Shown: positions 37,959 through 48,472 of the stretch, piece after piece
Layout: each line of letters begins with the position of its first letter
Numbering within the stretch: the stretch's first letter is position 1
Assembly: GCF_000143415.4 (NCBI RefSeq)
Contig: NW_003314316.1
Location: forward strand, 695,885 to 759,884
From: Selaginella moellendorffii
Lineage: Eukaryota; Streptophyta; Lycopodiopsida; Selaginellales; Selaginellaceae
Length of the DNA stretch: 64,000 bases
Direction: 5' to 3'
Position numbers and translations under genes: made by a program
The notes under the pieces: generated by a model
Databases searched by the model: none
The model's input: only the letters and a program-made list of their open reading frames with translations
What the model was told of the DNA's origin: nothing

Positions 37959-38990
37959 CATATTTGACTCTGCATGAAGCAAGAAGTTATGGAAACAAAT
38001 GCTATATTGCATCATTGATTCAAATGGCTCTTTGACGAAAACGATGCAATTGTTAGAAAGTATCATCACAATCATCAGCATGTCTAAATACTCGTTTGAA
38101 AACATCTGAGAGAATGCTCCAATCCGCACGAGTGGTTGCACTCAAGCCATTGTATCACTGCAGTGTCGTCCCTTGGAGACATGTGGGAAATTCATGTAAA
38201 CGCTAAGCATATCCTAAGAATGATATGTGGCAATCACCATAAAGTGATTAAACCAATAGTATATATCATCCCCAGGATTCCTATGGAATAACTCCAATTG
38301 AACATAAAAATTGGCAGCAAGAATAGGAGGAACTGTACCATGCACCATAAGTGCCACCATCAATTGAATTTGGTTGTTCAATTGCAATTACATAGCATCA
38401 AGCAATTGCACTAACTATTATTCTAAAATCAAAAGAGGAGGAGACTATTACTCTGCCATGAAGATGAATGAAAAAGGAAAGAACAAAAGAAAAAAAAATG
38501 AAAAAAGTAAAAGGAAAAGAAAATTTAGATAATGCAAAAACTAAATCCAAACCAAAATCCCAAATTTAAACACTCTACAAGGACGATCAAAAGTGCTCCT
38601 CACTGTGAGTGTATAAAATATGGAAGTGGAATATAAAAATATATATATCAATTAACCCAAAAACCCTAATCTATAATAATAAGAACGAAAAACCCACACC
38701 CCCGCAGCCGTCCGATCCCAGGCCCGGGGCAGCCTCGGAAGCCATGGTTCTCGGCAAGGGGAAGCCAGCCCAGGCTCGGGCCAGGGCCGGTGGCCATGGT
38801 TAGTGGGAATATCGGCTCAATGTTGTGGTGGCCAATGGGCAGGATGCATGTGTGGCCGGGAAGGGAAGAGGGCGTGGTGACAAATGTTACACCATGCACT
38901 TGCACCACAGCATTTGCTGGGCAAGTACTCGTTTATATATAAGAACGAATGATAGTTATTAAAATCCCACTATGCTAATATTAATATACA
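37959..38990 (-). mobile_element. Gypsy 5' end: gag N-terminal region and LTR
   Basis: A gag fragment (37899-38141 and 38300-38420) parallels 61850-62270. The short LTR ends at the plus-strand sequence CTATGCTAATATTAATATACA near 38990, as at 13060 in block A. The LTR is split by a 250-base insert (38689-38938). Confidence 0.75.
38689..38938. mobile_element. 250-base GC-rich insert with 10-base direct repeats
   Basis: Flanked by ATAAGAACGA at 38679-38688 and 38939-38948. Related LTRs at 12925-13060 and 61415-61560 lack it. It is GC-rich in AT-rich surroundings. No terminal inverted repeats, poly-A or RNA polymerase III boxes were recognised, so its class is open; a 9-10 base duplication would suit a Mutator-like element. 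Confidence 0.5.
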
Positions 38991-39156
38991 GCACTTTAAC
39001 CTCACACATTTAAATTTCCATTATCTTTTATTTTTGGGTTTGGGTTTAAAATTTTTTGGCAAAAGATTCTAAATCAAGATTCCATTAGGGCTTATAAAAC
39101 TTGCAGAATATATGAAGTTTTGTCCCGCGCGAGCGAGGGAGGGCATTCTTGGAGTC

Positions 39157-39692
39157 ATGGCGGGGGCGGCGCCTCTGGATTTTCGATTCCTCGACGAGGG
39201 GCTAGGCGGCGCCAAGAACAAGAAGCACAAGCGCGATGCCGATCAGGCGGCGATGGATGTGGAGGAGCAGTGGCAGGAGGAGACGGCAGGCTTTGGACCA
39301 GAGCCTCGTCCTGCTTGGATGAGGGAGATTCCAGGCCCGTCTACGGTAAGCCCAGCTACGACAGCGTGATCGCGGGGAAGGTGTCAGGGCGCAAGTGGAA
39401 GGAGGTGAAGACGTGCCGCGCGTCGGCGCTGTGGGTCGAGGGCAGCAGCCTGGAGGAGCGCGCCAAGGCCAAGCGCATCGCGGCAGAGTTCCGGGAGCGC
39501 AAGCAGCAGCTCAAGGAGCAAATCCGGGCCAACAAGGTGGAGAAGCGAAAGAGGCTGGAGGAGTACAAGAAGAGGAAGGAGGAAAACGTGAAGAAGTCGG
39601 GGTTGAAGCTCCAGAAGGTGACCAACCTCAAGAAACTCCAGAAAATGTCCAAGAGGGAAAAGAAGAAATTGGTGGCACAGCACGGCAATTAA
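39157..39692 (+). pseudogene. CGR1/CCDC86-like gene, block B copy (N-terminal frameshift)
   Basis: Same family as the copy at 13194. From about 39316 to 39692 it has an uninterrupted frame from GDSRPVYGKPSYD through the VSGRKWKEVK motif and the basic coiled coil (ERKQQLKEQIRAN) to KMSKREKKKLV and the stop. The ATG at 39157 opens the correct N-terminus (APLDFRFLDEG) but in another frame, which ends at 39369. The linker is 20 bases longer than in block A, which is not a multiple of three, and no intron fits. So this copy keeps the C-terminal domain and lost the N-terminal join, while block A shows the opposite. Sequencing error or a downstream start are alternatives. Confidence 0.6.
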
Positions 39693-40438
39693 AGGTGGCA
39701 GTGTGTCGCACAGATCTGCGAGAGAAAGTAAGTGCTAGACTCGATTGTTAGATCGATCGATAGTTTTATTTTTTCTCTCCTGTTTTTTGTCGCTTTAATT
39801 CCTTGTTGTTGCCTGAGAAGGACCAGAGATTATCGCCGGGCTCTTCTCTCAGACCGATCAGCGAAAAAGAAAGCAAAGAAAGAAAAAACAATTCTAGAGC
39901 CTCGGATGTTGCAGTAGATGGAAGGCCCAGCTACTCATGCAAGTGAGCTACAGTGGTGTTGATTTCCTCAACGTTTAGAACAGCTCTTCTCCACTCGTTA
40001 CTTGACTTTCGGCTGGCTCGATTTGGCTCGGCTCGGCTGCTTTAAAGGTTCCTACTGGTTTCCTGATTGGACGGACAAAATCCAAACTTCCAGTGGTGTT
40101 GGAACCCAAGAGAAAGTCATAACCTTTTCATCCACTTAGAAGAAAGCAGGAGAGCAACTAGGCAACGAGAGACAAACTCGCCAACATTTCATTAGATGTA
40201 CACAATAAATACAGCAGCCGCCACAGCAGTAACAGCAGCAGCACAGGGAAGAAGAAGAAGAAAAACACCAAGAGAGATGATGTCAGAAAAAAATGGATGA
40301 ACCGGCAAGAGATCTCGAAATCTTTGAACGTCCCGTGTCGCGTTCTGAGAAAAGGAAGGAGAAGCTGAAGAGAAACACAAGAAGTGTGCTCGCTCGCTGA
40401 CCCGCTCGTTTGATCGAGAGCTAGCGAGTTAGCGCAGC
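39693..40438. other. Intergenic between CGR1-like and PAL-B
   Basis: No gene is seen. It aligns with 13736-14491 with small indels. It should hold the 3' untranslated regions of the two convergent genes. Confidence 0.6.
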
Positions 40439-42610
40439 TCAAAAACTGGGCGTTCCGGACCAGCCATCGAGACACTTCAACAAGGGAGCAACAAGCTTCC
40501 CCTGGCAGATGGCATCGTAGACTTTGGTGAAGTCCTCGCCGGGCGTTCCACTCTTGGTCCCCATGAGCAGCGCAGTTCCAGCACCTTTCCTCACAAACTC
40601 ATACAGCGGCGCCGAGGCACAGTCGAAGATCCGGTTTGGCAGCACCGCGTTACCGCTCTCGTACGCCTCCCTGGCCGCCGGGACCTCGACACTCAACGCC
40701 GCCTTGAGCTCCTCCTCGAACAGCCCGATCTTGTGCAACACCGAGGAGCTCTCGTCCCCGATGTTCTTCAAGGCGTGCTCGACGAGAACCTGGCGGAGCT
40801 TCTGCATGAGCGGGTATCCAGCGCTGGCCGGATCATCGATGTAGGTGAAGACGTGCTGGTTGTCCACCACGGACAGGAGCTCCTTCTCGCAGAAGCGCGA
40901 CGGCAGCAGCGCTCCGGCAGCTCCGGTGGTGACCGTGTTCTTAGCGGCGTGAGAGACGGTCTGCTTCACAGTGGCTTGCAAGTTCTCCTCGAGGTGGCGG
41001 AGGTCGATGGCCTGGCACAATGCCACCAGATACGTCGACGACATGAGCTTGAGGATGTCGAGAGCTTCCACCGTCTTGCGAGCGGAGACGAGGCCGAGAG
41101 AGTTCACGTCCTGGTTGTGCTGCTCGGCGCTCTGGACGTGGGTGGTGACCGGGTTGGCCAGGTACTGGAGCTCCGAGGTGTACGAGGCCATGGCGATCTC
41201 GGCACCTTTGAAACCATAGTCCAAGCTCGGGTTGGATCCGCCGCTCAAGTTGGAAGGCAGGCCGTTGTTGTAGAAGTCATTGACGAGCTCCGAGAACTGC
41301 GCGAACATGAGTTTCCCGATGGCCGCCACCGCCAAGCGCAAGTTATCCATGGACACACCGATGGGCGTCCCCTGGAAGTTCCCGCCGTGGAGGGCCTTGT
41401 CGCGAGCAACATCGATGATCGGGTTGTCATTCACGGAGTTGATCTCGCGCTGGATGGAGTGAGTGGCGTGGCGGATGACTTCGATCTGGGGGCCGAGCCA
41501 CTGCGGGGAGGTGCGCAGCGCGTAGCGGTCCTGCTTGGGCTTCTTGAGGGAGTCGGTCTCGTGGAGCTTGGCGGCGGCCTTCATGTAGGAGCTCCCGGCG
41601 AGGACATGTTCCATGATGGCGGCGGCCTCGATCTGGCCGGGGTGGTGCTTGAGCTTGTGCGTCAGCGGATCCGTGAACTCGGGCTTGCCTTGCATCGCCT
41701 CGCAGAACATCGCGGACAGGATCTCGGCCAGGAGCGCCAGGACGTTGGCGTCGAAGCAGGCGATGGAGGCCACCGCCGCGCCGACTGCCGTGCCGTTGAC
41801 GATGGCGAAGCCTTCCTTGGGCTGGAGCTCGAACGGCTGCTCCACGCCGACGAGCTTGAGCGCCTCGGCGCTGGTGACGACCTTCCCATCCGGCAAGACG
41901 GCGCGCACGTTGGATCGGCCGCTGAGCAGCCCGGCAATGTAGCTGAGAGGGACGAGATCGCCGGAGGCAGTGATCGTCCCTCGGAGTGGGATCCGCGCCA
42001 CGATGCCCGAGTTGACGAGCTTCTCCATGGCGGACAGGATCTCCCACCGGATGCCCGAGTAGCCCTGGAGGAGCGTGTTGGTGCGCACCAGCATCGCGGC
42101 GCGCGCGAAGGCCAGCGGGAGAACGTTGGTCGAATCGTCGTCGCTGAAGATCCCGGCGTTGAGGACGCGGATGAGCTCGCGCTGGAGCCCCACGCCCTGG
42201 TTGATCCGGCGGTGGGAGGTGGCGCCGAATCCAGTCGTGACACCGTAGATGTCGGTCCCCTTCATCGCATTGTCGAGTACCCAGTTGGAGCTCTCGTCCA
42301 CCCTCTTCTTGGCGGCGGCGGAATCCAAGCGTACCTGGGCGCCGCGCTTGGCCACTGCCGCCACCTGGGCGATGGTGAGCGTGGTGCCCTCGATCGAGAA
42401 GCTGGGCTTGGCGGCGCCGTAGACGGTGTGGACCATCTCGCGGACCTCCTCGAGGTGGCTACCCGACATCGCCGCCGCGGCCTTCTTCCAGCTGAGGGGA
42501 TCGGATGTGTCGTAGCGCGGAGTGGAATTGGGGAGGCAGAGCGTGGGATCTGGCGACACCCGGACGAGCGGCGAGTAGGAGGAGGTTGTGTCGCTGCCGT
42601 TGGCCACCAT
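40439..42610 (-). CDS. PAL: Phenylalanine ammonia-lyase, block B copy (PAL-B)
   Basis: A single exon of 723 residues, first in-frame ATG at 42610. All hallmarks of an active PAL are present: the catalytic Tyr in IYGVTTGFG (residue 122, codon 42247-42245), the MIO triad ASG (215-217), NGTAVG, QDRYALR with the second catalytic Tyr and the substrate-binding Arg, HGGNFQGTP, and EQHNQDVNS. The residue that separates PAL from TAL (Phe in most PALs, His in TALs; parsley position 137) is Val (149, IRVLNAG). C-terminal shielding helices are complete. It is convergent with the CGR1-like gene upstream on the map and shares a TATA box and an AC-type motif with PAL-A. It is probably the functional enzyme of the pair. 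Confidence 0.97.
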   Translation of the reverse strand: MVANGSDTTSSYSPLVRVSPDPTLCLPNSTPRYDTSDPLSWKKAAAAMSGSHLEEVREMVHTVYGAAKPSFSIEGTTLTIAQVAAVAKRGAQVRLDSAAAKKRVDESSNWVLDNAMKGTDIYGVTTGFGATSHRRINQGVGLQRELIRVLNAGIFSDDDSTNVLPLAFARAAMLVRTNTLLQGYSGIRWEILSAMEKLVNSGIVARIPLRGTITASGDLVPLSYIAGLLSGRSNVRAVLPDGKVVTSAEALKLVGVEQPFELQPKEGFAIVNGTAVGAAVASIACFDANVLALLAEILSAMFCEAMQGKPEFTDPLTHKLKHHPGQIEAAAIMEHVLAGSSYMKAAAKLHETDSLKKPKQDRYALRTSPQWLGPQIEVIRHATHSIQREINSVNDNPIIDVARDKALHGGNFQGTPIGVSMDNLRLAVAAIGKLMFAQFSELVNDFYNNGLPSNLSGGSNPSLDYGFKGAEIAMASYTSELQYLANPVTTHVQSAEQHNQDVNSLGLVSARKTVEALDILKLMSSTYLVALCQAIDLRHLEENLQATVKQTVSHAAKNTVTTGAAGALLPSRFCEKELLSVVDNQHVFTYIDDPASAGYPLMQKLRQVLVEHALKNIGDESSSVLHKIGLFEEELKAALSVEVPAAREAYESGNAVLPNRIFDCASAPLYEFVRKGAGTALLMGTKSGTPGEDFTKVYDAICQGKLVAPLLKCLDGWSGTPSF

Positions 42611-42904
42611 TTTCGCTTCTTCCCCTGGATCGATCGATCGATTGAGGGAGGATTTGTCTAGCTCCTGCAGCAGGGGAGGAATGAGAAGCCCAAATTGAGA
42701 GCGCCGGTAAATCGAGCTCCTGCCAATGCACAAGACGAGGATGCGTGGAATCGATTGCCCGGCCTTGCCCTGTTCTCCGATCGAATCGTCCTCTCTCTCG
42801 GATCAAATCGAATGTTTGCGCTCTTCTTTGTGTGTTCTTCTTCTTTTGTGCGTTGGAAAAAGAGAGAAGAGAGAACACTGATCCGTGCCAGCGTTTGAAC
42901 TTCC

Positions 42905-42911
42905 CTTTATA
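42905..42911 (-). promoter_or_regulatory. TATA box of PAL-B
   Basis: TATAAAG on the minus strand about 300 bases upstream of the ATG, in sequence nearly identical to the PAL-A promoter. Confidence 0.6.
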
Positions 42912-43012
42912 CCCGCGCTGCCGCCCTCGGATGAGGGCCCATCCGACGGCTGCGCGGTCATGGCCATGGCCATGACTGGCATGATGTATGCCTCGAGAAT
43001 ATTCTGGGCCGG

Positions 43013-43019
43013 ACCAACC
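43013..43019 (+). promoter_or_regulatory. AC-II-like element upstream of PAL-B
   Basis: ACCAACC, followed directly by TACGG, about 105 bases upstream of the TATA box. The two PAL promoters diverge just here, so the motif is not at the same position in PAL-A. Confidence 0.35.
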
Positions 43020-43469
43020 TACGGATGGGCGGCAACCGCGGCGTCCAGGTGGACGGCCGGATTGTCAAGCCCACATGGCGGACGGGTGGATAGACTGGTG
43101 GGCATTGACGTGGAGCCCTAAAAGGTTGATGCATGTATGCTAATATCTATCTTTTTGTTTGGGGGTTCTCTTCTTTCTTGTGTATGTGTGGTGTTATGTG
43201 CTGTGTGGAGAGACCAGCCATCTCCCCTCTATGTTTTGATCAATCTGAAATGCCTTAGAGTTATTTGGTTTGGTGGATCTATCTACAGTGTTTATGCAAT
43301 TTGCCTATTATAGTTCTTCAGCATGCATTGTGTAGTTTTCTCTCTTCCTTGATTTCCTAGTGGTTTCAATGCCCTATTTGTTGCTCTAACACACCACATG
43401 CTTAATAACTAAAGGGAATGACTTGACAAATAATTTATAATAGTTCAAATATAAAGGGAAAAAGGGTAT

Positions 43470-45153
43470 TTGGATTCTCAATGGTGATCCATTATGCTAA
43501 GTTTAAGTTAGTATTTTGTTTCTTTGAGAATTTGCTTATAAAGTGTTGGAAAAGGTTATAACATTCACTTGTTATAACTTGTTGGTTTATTCGTTAACAC
43601 TTTGAGTAAATTGTTGGATGAAGAAGGTGTATAATTGAGGCATTGACATCGCTAGCATTTATGTTAGTGAAACTGGCATTGTTATTTCGAGTGATGAGGA
43701 ATTTTCTTTACATCTTGATTTTTCATGTCATTTTTTTTGTTAGTGTTTTGCTTTCACATTAGATCTTAAAGGTGATTGAAGAAAAGTGTTAGTGCAATGT
43801 AGATATTTGAAGATATGGTCTTCATGATCAAATCTTGGGTATTCACTTTGCATTTTACAGATGTTGATGTCGAATTTGGAAATATGAGCATAATGTTAGC
43901 ATGCTATTGAGTTATAAAAATTTGTGTTGAGGTGAACCTATATGAAGTTGTATGTAAAAGAAAGGTGGTTGAGTCTTGAAAGTTTATATTTTTAGACTAA
44001 AAATCATTCTTTCTCTAGGATGAAAATTTTTCAAAAATTTTTCTTAAACTTTTCCAATGGCTGATCTATTGATCATTTTGCTCAAAAACCATTTTGTTTT
44101 CAAAAGCCAATACAAATTAGTGAAGTGATCTTAGTTAATTTAGACCTTAGTAAATAATTTGTAAGATGCAATCTAAAAGGGATGTTAACTTTTAGGTTAA
44201 AACAATTGAGTTTGGATAGAGTCTGGAGTTGGTATAGAAAAGTGGCCATTACACTTTTCTATAAATGTGATCTTTGTGTCTTTGTTTTGTAGCATTATGT
44301 TTGGTGGCAAGTTGCATCTTGCATTTTATTAAACTCTATGAGAGTAATGAACTTTTATTGATTTTGACTTGGTCTTAGTGGCCCTACACCTTGGCTAAGG
44401 ATAGTGATGTCCAACTTAGTTGTTTACAGTTAAAATGTTAGTATCCATATTATAGCCTTGTCTATGAAGAGGTTGTATACTAATATGAGTCCATTTCATA
44501 ATTTTTACTTTAGTTTTAACTAGTTAGCCTCATCAAGATATGCTCAAAATTATTAGTTATACGTGTTTATGAGTTTATTACAATTTAATTAGATTTGAGT
44601 GGTCATTTAATCGTGTTTATTCATGAACCTTTATCTCGTACCAAGGGTATTACATTTATATTGGAAAAATATATAACTTGATGATATGAGTTTAGTGTTT
44701 AGATTTTATGAAAGACAAGTTAAAAAGTGATTGTTAGTTGTCTTGCAATTAGTGATTGCTTGTAAATTTTGTTAAGGACTGTTGACACTTGCTTTGCTTA
44801 ATGAAAATTTGTTAGTGATAGGTTTACTTTACTGGATGGTGTTGCAAAGGATTGTGTTATTAAACTTGTATGGTTTTTCCATATTAGTATATCAATTCCA
44901 CCTTTATCGATTTTATTTAGTTGTGTTTAATCTGTGGTGTTGGATTTCATTGAGTCTTGGATGTGATGAATCACTCATTGATGATGTGTTATTTATAACT
45001 ATATATTATTGAAGGATTAGTTTTGGATATTGAGTAAAATATTTTTGACTTTGGTTAACTTGGTTACTAAAGAGTTTTGAGTGGTGATTCACTTTTGCTT
45101 TCTTCTAGCTTTGTTTTGGTGTTGATAACATTGAAGTGATGCTTTGTCATTTA
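43470..45153 (+). repeat. AT-rich dispersed repeat, second copy
   Basis: 43475-44430 is the reverse complement of 6760-7705. The stretch 44430-45153 is AT-rich with no gene recognised. It interrupts a short TRIM-like LTR at about 43460. Confidence 0.5.
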
Positions 45154-46381
45154 CAAAAGCTTCGACCTAAAAAGTCAAGAGTGGGAGTGGAACTATAAAT
45201 TAAGTGCTCAAGGGATGAGCATGAAGCAATTAGTGAATGAGTCTCCAAAAAGGGACACAAGAAAGACTGATACATGGCAAATGTTGTGACATATGGAACT
45301 ATCAGGAACAAGATGGAATCTGAGATGGAGTCAAAGATGGACCCAAGATGGAGTCTGAGATGGACCCAAAATGGAGTTCGAGATGGACCCAAGATGGAAT
45401 CCAAGACTAAGATTGAGACCGAAACCAAGTCTAAGTCTGAGCCCGAATTCGAGTCCAAATCCAAGTCTAAGTCTAAGGGTGAAAGCCCAAAACAATTATC
45501 TTCTATAAACTTTAGGAACTCCAAAAGTATAGTAAGGGGAAGATTTCAGTGGTGCTAATTTGGCCAGGAAAAGTAGTGTGACTAAAAGTATATCCACATG
45601 TTGGATGATGGTATAGCCATTAAAGAGTCCAAGGTTAAATATAAGCTTCTAAGTTAAGACTTCCCGGGAGGTCACCCAACCTAGTACTATTCAAACCTAA
45701 GAACACTTAACCTTAAGTATCTCAAGACCCTTAACTGATTGAAAAAAGGGGTGCACTATTATTCATAGGCCCTTTCCCTATATATTTGAACTTTATGGAT
45801 CGTATCTCAAGTCATTCCTTTTGATTGCTTACACTAAAGTTGAAAAGTCCTTTTATGTAGTGACTAAGGATATGATCACATGGTGAAGAAGTTTTAGATA
45901 TCAGTGGAACTTAACGGTCAGCCCTTTAAGCCTTGACTTAGTGACAATGTTGGCAAGTATGGCTGTGGATGGGGACTTGGTGGGAATTAAAAAAAGAATA
46001 TTAGAGAAGGGTGTTCCTCATGTTTTCCAGCATCTTAAAGATGCTAAGATGTGGTCATAAGATGACCACTCATAAACAAATCTTTAAGAGATGGGTTTGT
46101 AATGTAGGTGGTCTTAAACCACTAAGGTGACAAAAATGAATGGGCATAGCTTTAACATAATAGATTGATATATTGGTAGTACTTTTGGGTGTTGGTCATA
46201 AGATGGAATAAGTGAAACATTTGAACCAAGTGCAAAGGCTAAGTGGTATAGATGTTATTTATGGGGCTAACAATTCCCTAAGTCCGGAGTAGAACTTATG
46301 GAGGTTGTGAGTGAAACTCCTCTAAGTGGTTAAAGGTGTGGTTAAGTGATTTAAGTAAAATGGAAAATTTAATTACTTACA
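45154..46381 (+). mobile_element. 5'-truncated LARD solo LTR in block B
   Basis: It matches the sense LTR from the CAAAAGCTTCGACC segment to the end AATTACTTACA, with a short minisatellite at 45300-45478. Orientation is opposite to the solo LTR at 18364-20083, so the two are separate insertions. A TRIM-like LTR is inserted at 45640-45833. Confidence 0.75.
45640..45833 (+). mobile_element. TRIM-like solo LTR
   Basis: 194 bases, TATAAGCTTC...GATTGCTTACA, homologous to 12281-12470, with flanks TTAAA and CTAAA as a likely 5-base duplication with one change. Confidence 0.6.
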
Positions 46382-46385
46382 TTTT

Positions 46386-46444
46386 AATGTTGTTTTAGTC
46401 TCTATAAAACATTAGGAAATATATATACACATTCATCTTTCAAG
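46386..46444 (+). repeat. LINE 3' tail remnant before the PPR gene
   Basis: Matches 20140-20210 and the 3' end of the LINE at 31305. Confidence 0.45.
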
Positions 46445-46691
46445 TGACATAAATCTTATGTTGTGTTGATGATAGCTCACACCATCTTTTATAAATCCAC
46501 CCCAAAGCAAAAATCTAGATAGTGACAATCAAGTGTGGGACATGTGGAATCTAACAACCTCTGCAAATGATTTGCTAGGCATAAGATTGTGACTTTGTGG
46601 TAAAAAGCATAGTAAATCTTCCACCAGCTTTTGAAAGGACATAATACTGGCATTGGGAATCTTGTCCTGTCAAATGTAGGTCTTTGATTCC

Positions 46692-48272
46692 ATGCCAGAT
46701 CAGATCCTAGCATCCTGGAATTCCTTGCTGGCAAGCATGGCATCTTGTTCCTCTTTCGATGACACAAAGAGGGTGTTTGATTCCATGAAGAGAAGGAATC
46801 TTTTCTCTTGGACAGTGATGCTAACGGGATATGCCCGAACTGGGGATCTGGAGGGCATGAACGCTTTGTTTGGTGCTATGCCCGAGAGGAATCTCATGTC
46901 ATGGACGGTCGCAATTAGTGGGTTTGGTTCCAACGGCAAGATCCAGCATGCAAAGAGTCTGTTCGACTCAATGCTAGAGTGGAATCTCGTTGCCATGAAT
47001 GCGATGCTCGCGGCATTTGTCCAGGAAGGCTATCTCCAAGAGGCCAAATCCTTTTTCGATCGGATGCCTGAGACAAATCTAATTTCCTCGACAACGTTGC
47101 TGCGAGCTTACGCTCAGGAATCACAAATCCTCGAGGCAAACCGCTTGTTTGATTCAATGCTGGAGAAGAATCTCGTCACCTGGACGACGATGGTAGCCGC
47201 ATTTGGCCAGGATCCTCTTCTTCTGGGTGAAACAAGAGATCTCTTTGATCGGATGCCAGAGCACAACATTGTGTCATGGACAGTGATGCTGACGTCATAC
47301 GGTCGCGCTGGCCACGTCACCCAAGCACAGGGCATCTTTCATGAAATGCCTGGACGAGACCTGACAGCGTGGAATGCCATGCTGGCAGCATTCGCCCAAG
47401 ATGGGCAAATCTTACACGTAATTAACTTGTTTGGGAAAATGCCTGTGCATGACGTAGGATCCATGTCAGTCATGGTAGACACTCTGGCACGGTGTGGGAA
47501 GCTTGAGGAAGCAAAGGAAATATTTGATCAGGTCCGCAGCTGGTGCATCTCCTCTTGGACGTCGATGATCTTTGCATATACCTCGTTCGGGTATTTTGAA
47601 GAAGCAGAGGCTTTATTTTATACAATGCCCGAAGTAGATACCATAGCCCAAAACGCATTTATTTCATCTTTAGCACTTAATCGTAAACTTGCTAGTGCAG
47701 TTGGTGTTTTTCACAGGGCTAACCAGAGAGACGTAACAACTTGGAACATAGTTCTTTCTGCATTTGCCCGCGATGGTCATCTGCAAGAAGCGGAAAAAGT
47801 CTTCCGATCGATGCCGGAGCGCGATTTCGTGAGCTGGAATTCAGTGCTGGCGGCATTTGCGGGGCAAGGCAAGCCAGCCCAAGCGATCGGATTCTTCTTC
47901 GAGCTTCAGCAGCAGTGGATCCCCAGCGCAATCAGCGTTGCTTGCTTCTTGGTTGCCTGCGGCCGGGCGGGGAACTGCGTACTGGGCATCTCTTGCTTCA
48001 GATCCATGGCATGGGACTTCGGATTGGAGGCAACCAAGCAGCACTACAGCTGCGTGATCGATCTCCTGTGCCGGGCAGTCGTTTTGGCGAATGCCCAAGC
48101 CGTGATTGCTGAAATGCCCAGCGTTCCTGATCTTGTAGATTGGCATTGCATGCTCGCGTTTTGTTCCAGTGACAAAAACGTTGAGCAAGGAAGAGTGTGT
48201 GCCATGTCTGTTCTTGAGATGGAACCAAACAACGCTGCTGCTTACGTCTCGTTGTCACAAACATTGATCTAA
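46692..48272 (+). CDS. PLS-class PPR protein with E-type C-terminus
   Basis: An intronless frame of 526 residues. PPR proteins bind single-stranded RNA in plastids or mitochondria, and E-class members usually take part in C-to-U editing, which fits a plant-specific organellar role. About twelve 31-residue S-type repeats follow each other, with the signature NAMLAAFAQDG...AxxLFDxMPERNLVSW, then a longer L-like repeat and an E-like end (SCVIDLLCRA, AEMPSVPDLVDWH, EMEPNNAAAYVSLS). No DYW domain. Immediately upstream, in frame, is a TAG followed by VFDS, so the ATG sits inside a repeat and the N-terminus, including any targeting peptide, appears lost or lies on an upstream exon (TGTAG|GT could be an acceptor). 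Both copies share this. Confidence 0.85.
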   Translation: MPDQILASWNSLLASMASCSSFDDTKRVFDSMKRRNLFSWTVMLTGYARTGDLEGMNALFGAMPERNLMSWTVAISGFGSNGKIQHAKSLFDSMLEWNLVAMNAMLAAFVQEGYLQEAKSFFDRMPETNLISSTTLLRAYAQESQILEANRLFDSMLEKNLVTWTTMVAAFGQDPLLLGETRDLFDRMPEHNIVSWTVMLTSYGRAGHVTQAQGIFHEMPGRDLTAWNAMLAAFAQDGQILHVINLFGKMPVHDVGSMSVMVDTLARCGKLEEAKEIFDQVRSWCISSWTSMIFAYTSFGYFEEAEALFYTMPEVDTIAQNAFISSLALNRKLASAVGVFHRANQRDVTTWNIVLSAFARDGHLQEAEKVFRSMPERDFVSWNSVLAAFAGQGKPAQAIGFFFELQQQWIPSAISVACFLVACGRAGNCVLGISCFRSMAWDFGLEATKQHYSCVIDLLCRAVVLANAQAVIAEMPSVPDLVDWHCMLAFCSSDKNVEQGRVCAMSVLEMEPNNAAAYVSLSQTLI

Positions 48273-48413
48273 ACTCCCCGCCACGATTTGAAATTAGGGT
48301 GTAATTTTGAAAGCCCTAATTCTGATGTGGCGCGCATTTATTGGTAGTGGGAATGGATGCACCAATTGGCTTATTCTTACTTTGGAAGGAACCCTAGAAA
48401 GGGATTCTCCACG

Positions 48414-48434
48414 ATGCTAGCACCGAGGCGATAG
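48414..48434 (+). other. Short upstream ORF of ClpX
   Basis: ATG CTA ... CGA TAG encodes six residues (MLAPRR) and ends 38 bases before the ClpX start, if the transcript begins upstream of it. Its effect on translation is unknown. Confidence 0.3.
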
Positions 48435-48472
48435 CGCGGCGCCTGGGCCTTGATTCCTGCCCTCCTCCAACG

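Noticed and set aside
39330-39360. GGTAAGCCCAG as an intron that would fix the CGR1-like frame in block B
   Set aside because: It would be far too short for an intron and encodes the conserved YGKPSYD motif.
18364-46381. The LARD LTRs between PAL and PPR in blocks A and B as one shared ancestral insertion
   Set aside because: They lie in opposite orientation and have different flanking junctions, so they are independent insertions.
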